The notes under the pieces are model-generated. The model searched no databases, was not told the DNA's origin, and saw only the letters and a program-made list of their open reading frames with translations. Positions 4,893 to 6,432 of a stretch of DNA of 6,432 nt are shown one piece after another. The position numbers were made by a program, and so were the translations under genes. Source of the DNA: Caldifarciminota bacterium (GTDB lineage: Bacteria; Hydrothermota; Tepidihabitantia; B3-TA06; JALVRC01); assembly GCA_027025255.1 (NCBI GenBank), contig JALVRC010000042.1, positions 1 through 6,432 of the forward strand. The letters are read 5' to 3'. Within the stretch, counting starts at the first letter, position 1; the number at the start of each line of letters is the position of its first letter.

Positions 4893-6139
4893 AGTGGTAT
4901 GGGCTTATAGATTGTGATAATTTTTATGTTTCATGTGAGAGAGTGTTTGACCCTTCTTTGGAGAATGTTCCTGTTGTTGTTTTTTCAAACAATGATGGGT
5001 GTATTATTGCAAGATCCAATGAGGTAAAAGCACTCGGTATCCCTATGGGCGCACCTCTTTTTAAGTATAAGGATATAATAGATAGGAAGGGGATAAAGCT
5101 TTTTTCTGCTAATTTTTCCTTATACGGTGATATGTCCAAAAGGGTTATGGAGACTATTTCCATGTTTGTAAAGGATATGGAGGTTTATTCTATAGATGAG
5201 GCTTTTGTAAATTTCAGGGAAATGAGTACTGAGATGTATAATATGGCGTTAAAAATCAGGGTTGCATTGAAGAAATGGCTTGGTATACCTGTTTCTATAG
5301 GTATAGGCAGGAGTAAAACACTTGCAAAAATAGCAACTCATATAGCCAAAACGAGAACGGGTAGTCATGTTTTTCTTTTATTAGAGGATAATGAACCATT
5401 GGTTCTTAAAGATTATCCTGTGGGAGAGGTATGGGGGGTGGGTAAGCAAACAAAAAAGCTTCTCAGTAGGTTTGGTATAAGAAATACCCTTGATTTAAGA
5501 GAGGCGAATATAAGATTTATAAGAAGCTTGCTCGGTATTAACGGTGTTAAGCTTGTAAGAGAAGTCAATGGGGAGGCAGTTATTGGGTTTGAGCACAGAA
5601 AATTCCCTAAAAGTATTACCAGATCACGCTCTTTTAAACAACCCATAGAAGATATAAATTTATTAGAGGCTGCCATAAAAAGATATGTGGAAATGGCAAC
5701 AGAGGAATTAAGAAGATATAATCTTTGTGCAGGTCGTTTAGCAGTGTATATATCTACTGGAGAATATGCAGAAAGAAAATATTCTCGTTCTGCAGAAAGG
5801 AAGTTTGAAGTCGCTAATGCATATACAGAGGAATTTATGAAAATATCTTCTCTTTTGCTTAAAAGGATTTTCAAAGGGGGGTATAGATACAAAAAAGCCG
5901 GAATAATACTCTCTGATTTAAGTCCCTGTACTAATAAGGTATTTTCAGATTTATATGAAAATAGAATAAATAGAATATTAACAGAGGCTGTGGATAAGAT
6001 AAATAGTAAATGGGGAAAAGGGACAGTTAGCAGTGTTTTTTCTTCTATATACAAAGGCAGAATAGAGGATGAAGAGAGACGTCGTGCTTCTTTTCATTAT
6101 ACTACGTCATGGAAAGAATTGGTAGTAGTTAAAGCATAG
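4889..6139 (+). CDS. umuC: UmuC-like Y-family translesion DNA polymerase
   Basis: The 416-residue length matches E. coli UmuC (about 422). The catalytic core shows Asp8 in LIDCDNFYVSCE and Asp103-Glu104 in YSIDEAF as metal ligands, with Tyr13 as the predicted steric gate. NNDGCIIARSNEVKALGIPMG (about 34-54) is the typical fingers segment. A helix-hairpin-helix thumb follows around VWGVGKQT (181-188), then the little finger from about 240. The C-terminal DUF4113-type region (about 335-416) has KKAGIILSDLSP and ends TTSWKEL. It copies past DNA lesions with low fidelity when paired with UmuD'. The conserved glutamine of the QLNLF clamp-binding motif is absent at the corresponding place (around FSDLY, 352-356). 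ATG 4889 overlaps the umuD stop codon, the standard umuDC coupling. Confidence 0.95.
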   Translation: MKWYGLIDCDNFYVSCERVFDPSLENVPVVVFSNNDGCIIARSNEVKALGIPMGAPLFKYKDIIDRKGIKLFSANFSLYGDMSKRVMETISMFVKDMEVYSIDEAFVNFREMSTEMYNMALKIRVALKKWLGIPVSIGIGRSKTLAKIATHIAKTRTGSHVFLLLEDNEPLVLKDYPVGEVWGVGKQTKKLLSRFGIRNTLDLREANIRFIRSLLGINGVKLVREVNGEAVIGFEHRKFPKSITRSRSFKQPIEDINLLEAAIKRYVEMATEELRRYNLCAGRLAVYISTGEYAERKYSRSAERKFEVANAYTEEFMKISSLLLKRIFKGGYRYKKAGIILSDLSPCTNKVFSDLYENRINRILTEAVDKINSKWGKGTVSSVFSSIYKGRIEDEERRRASFHYTTSWKELVVVKA

Positions 6140-6157
6140 TTTTTTATCAGAAAAGAG

Positions 6158-6174
6158 AAAATAGTACCTATTTT
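6158..6174 (+). terminator. AT-rich hairpin after umuC, weak terminator candidate
   Basis: AAAATAG (6158-6164) and CTATTTT (6168-6174) form a perfect 7-bp stem with a 3-nt loop, 19 nt after the umuC stop. The T run is part of the stem and is followed by ATGGGG, so it lacks the separate U tract of a classic intrinsic terminator. It is the only stem directly behind the unit. Confidence 0.25.
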
Positions 6175-6277
6175 ATGGGGTAATAATAGTCTTAAATGTG
6201 TTGATAATAACGTTTTACCTGATACTTCCTTAAAAAAGTTCAAAAAATAATGGGCAAAAAAAAATAAAAACAACCCA

Positions 6278-6302
6278 GATTTAGATAAATATTCTCTAAA
6301 TC
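6278..6302 (-). terminator. 8-bp hairpin with leftward T tract, possible minus-strand terminator
   Basis: GATTTAGA (6278-6285) pairs perfectly with TCTAAATC (6295-6302) around a 9-nt loop. Read on the minus strand, the stem is followed within about six bases by T-rich sequence (the A runs at 6256-6270). This suits termination of leftward transcription. No leftward gene is visible in the window. Confidence 0.3.
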
Positions 6303-6360
6303 CTTTATAGGAAAGGAGCTAAGATTGTGAATTTTAATACTTTTGTATGAGATTAAACAC

Positions 6361-6388
6361 TTGACTTTCTTTAAAAAATCTGTATACT
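6361..6388 (+). promoter_or_regulatory. Sigma70-type promoter pointing out of the window
   Basis: TTGACT (6361-6366) and TATACT (6383-6388) are each one base from consensus with a 16-bp spacer. The context CACTTGAC matches the bases around the first promoter. Transcription would start near 6395; no start codon with a ribosome site follows before the window ends, so the driven gene lies beyond it. The rest of the 293-base stretch from 6140 holds no supported coding sequence. Confidence 0.6.
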
Positions 6389-6432
6389 TCACGCGATTGG
6401 TGATATTTTTAATAGTTGAATAAGATAGAGGG

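Noticed and set aside
5413..6054. Long open frame of 213 codons on the minus strand
   Set aside because: It lies entirely antisense to the well-supported umuC gene, has no recognisable motifs, and is a low-stop shadow of its codon pattern.
6327..6350. Seven-codon frame starting with GTG after an AAAGGAG sequence
   Set aside because: Too short to support, no conserved feature, and located upstream of the third promoter, so it is not a leader peptide for it.
1..6432. CRISPR arrays, tRNA or rRNA genes
   Set aside because: No regularly spaced direct repeats, no cloverleaf-like segment and no rRNA-like stretches were seen on either strand.

Overview
The window is AT-rich bacterial DNA. All complete genes read rightward and are packed into two transcription units with strong Shine-Dalgarno sequences and textbook -35/-10 promoters. 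Two products end in a C-terminal type A sorting-domain-like tail (Por secretion / type IX secretion style), with matching LY...G...I..LY.G, LS.G.YF and final ..K.(I/V)VVE motifs. Such tails are typical of the Bacteroidetes/FCB superphylum and of uncultured lineages such as WOR-3/Stahlbacteria, Cloacimonetes or Marinimicrobia. Low GC and terse, short signal peptides suggest an uncultured lineage of that kind; this placement is inference, with no rRNA to confirm it.

Region 1 (1-249): the last 27 codons of an unidentified gene, a spacer, then a perfect TTGACA-17-TATAAT promoter whose transcript would begin in a small hairpin. Region 2 (250-3357): a two-gene surface/secretion unit. The first gene encodes a caspase/legumain-like (clan CD) cysteine peptidase with a C-terminal FN3-like domain and sorting tail. 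The second encodes a seven-repeat beta-propeller protein with the same kind of tail. The peptidase gene carries two candidate switches. A G9 run puts its signal-peptide start (ATG 250, ideal SD) one base out of frame with the body, and G8 would restore the frame. The whole gene is also bracketed by an exact 21-bp inverted repeat (205-225 and 1953-1973) that begins at the last base of the promoter's -10 box.

Region 3 (3432-6139): a second promoter and a tight four-gene unit made of a universal stress protein, a DUF4382-like lipoprotein, a UmuD-like self-cleaving serine peptidase and a UmuC-like Y-family DNA polymerase. Gaps are 10 nt and 1 nt, then a 4-nt ATGA overlap, so they are probably co-transcribed and partly translationally coupled. 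I see no canonical LexA box, which suggests the mutagenic polymerase is expressed with a general stress programme or under an unrecognised operator. Region 4 (6140-6432): non-coding, with two AT-rich hairpins and a third promoter pointing out of the window.

The most interesting part is the peptidase locus: a secreted caspase-like enzyme that may be doubly phase-variable, by homopolymer slippage and by inversion. Sequencing error in the G run and an RNA-level role for the inverted repeat are the main alternatives.
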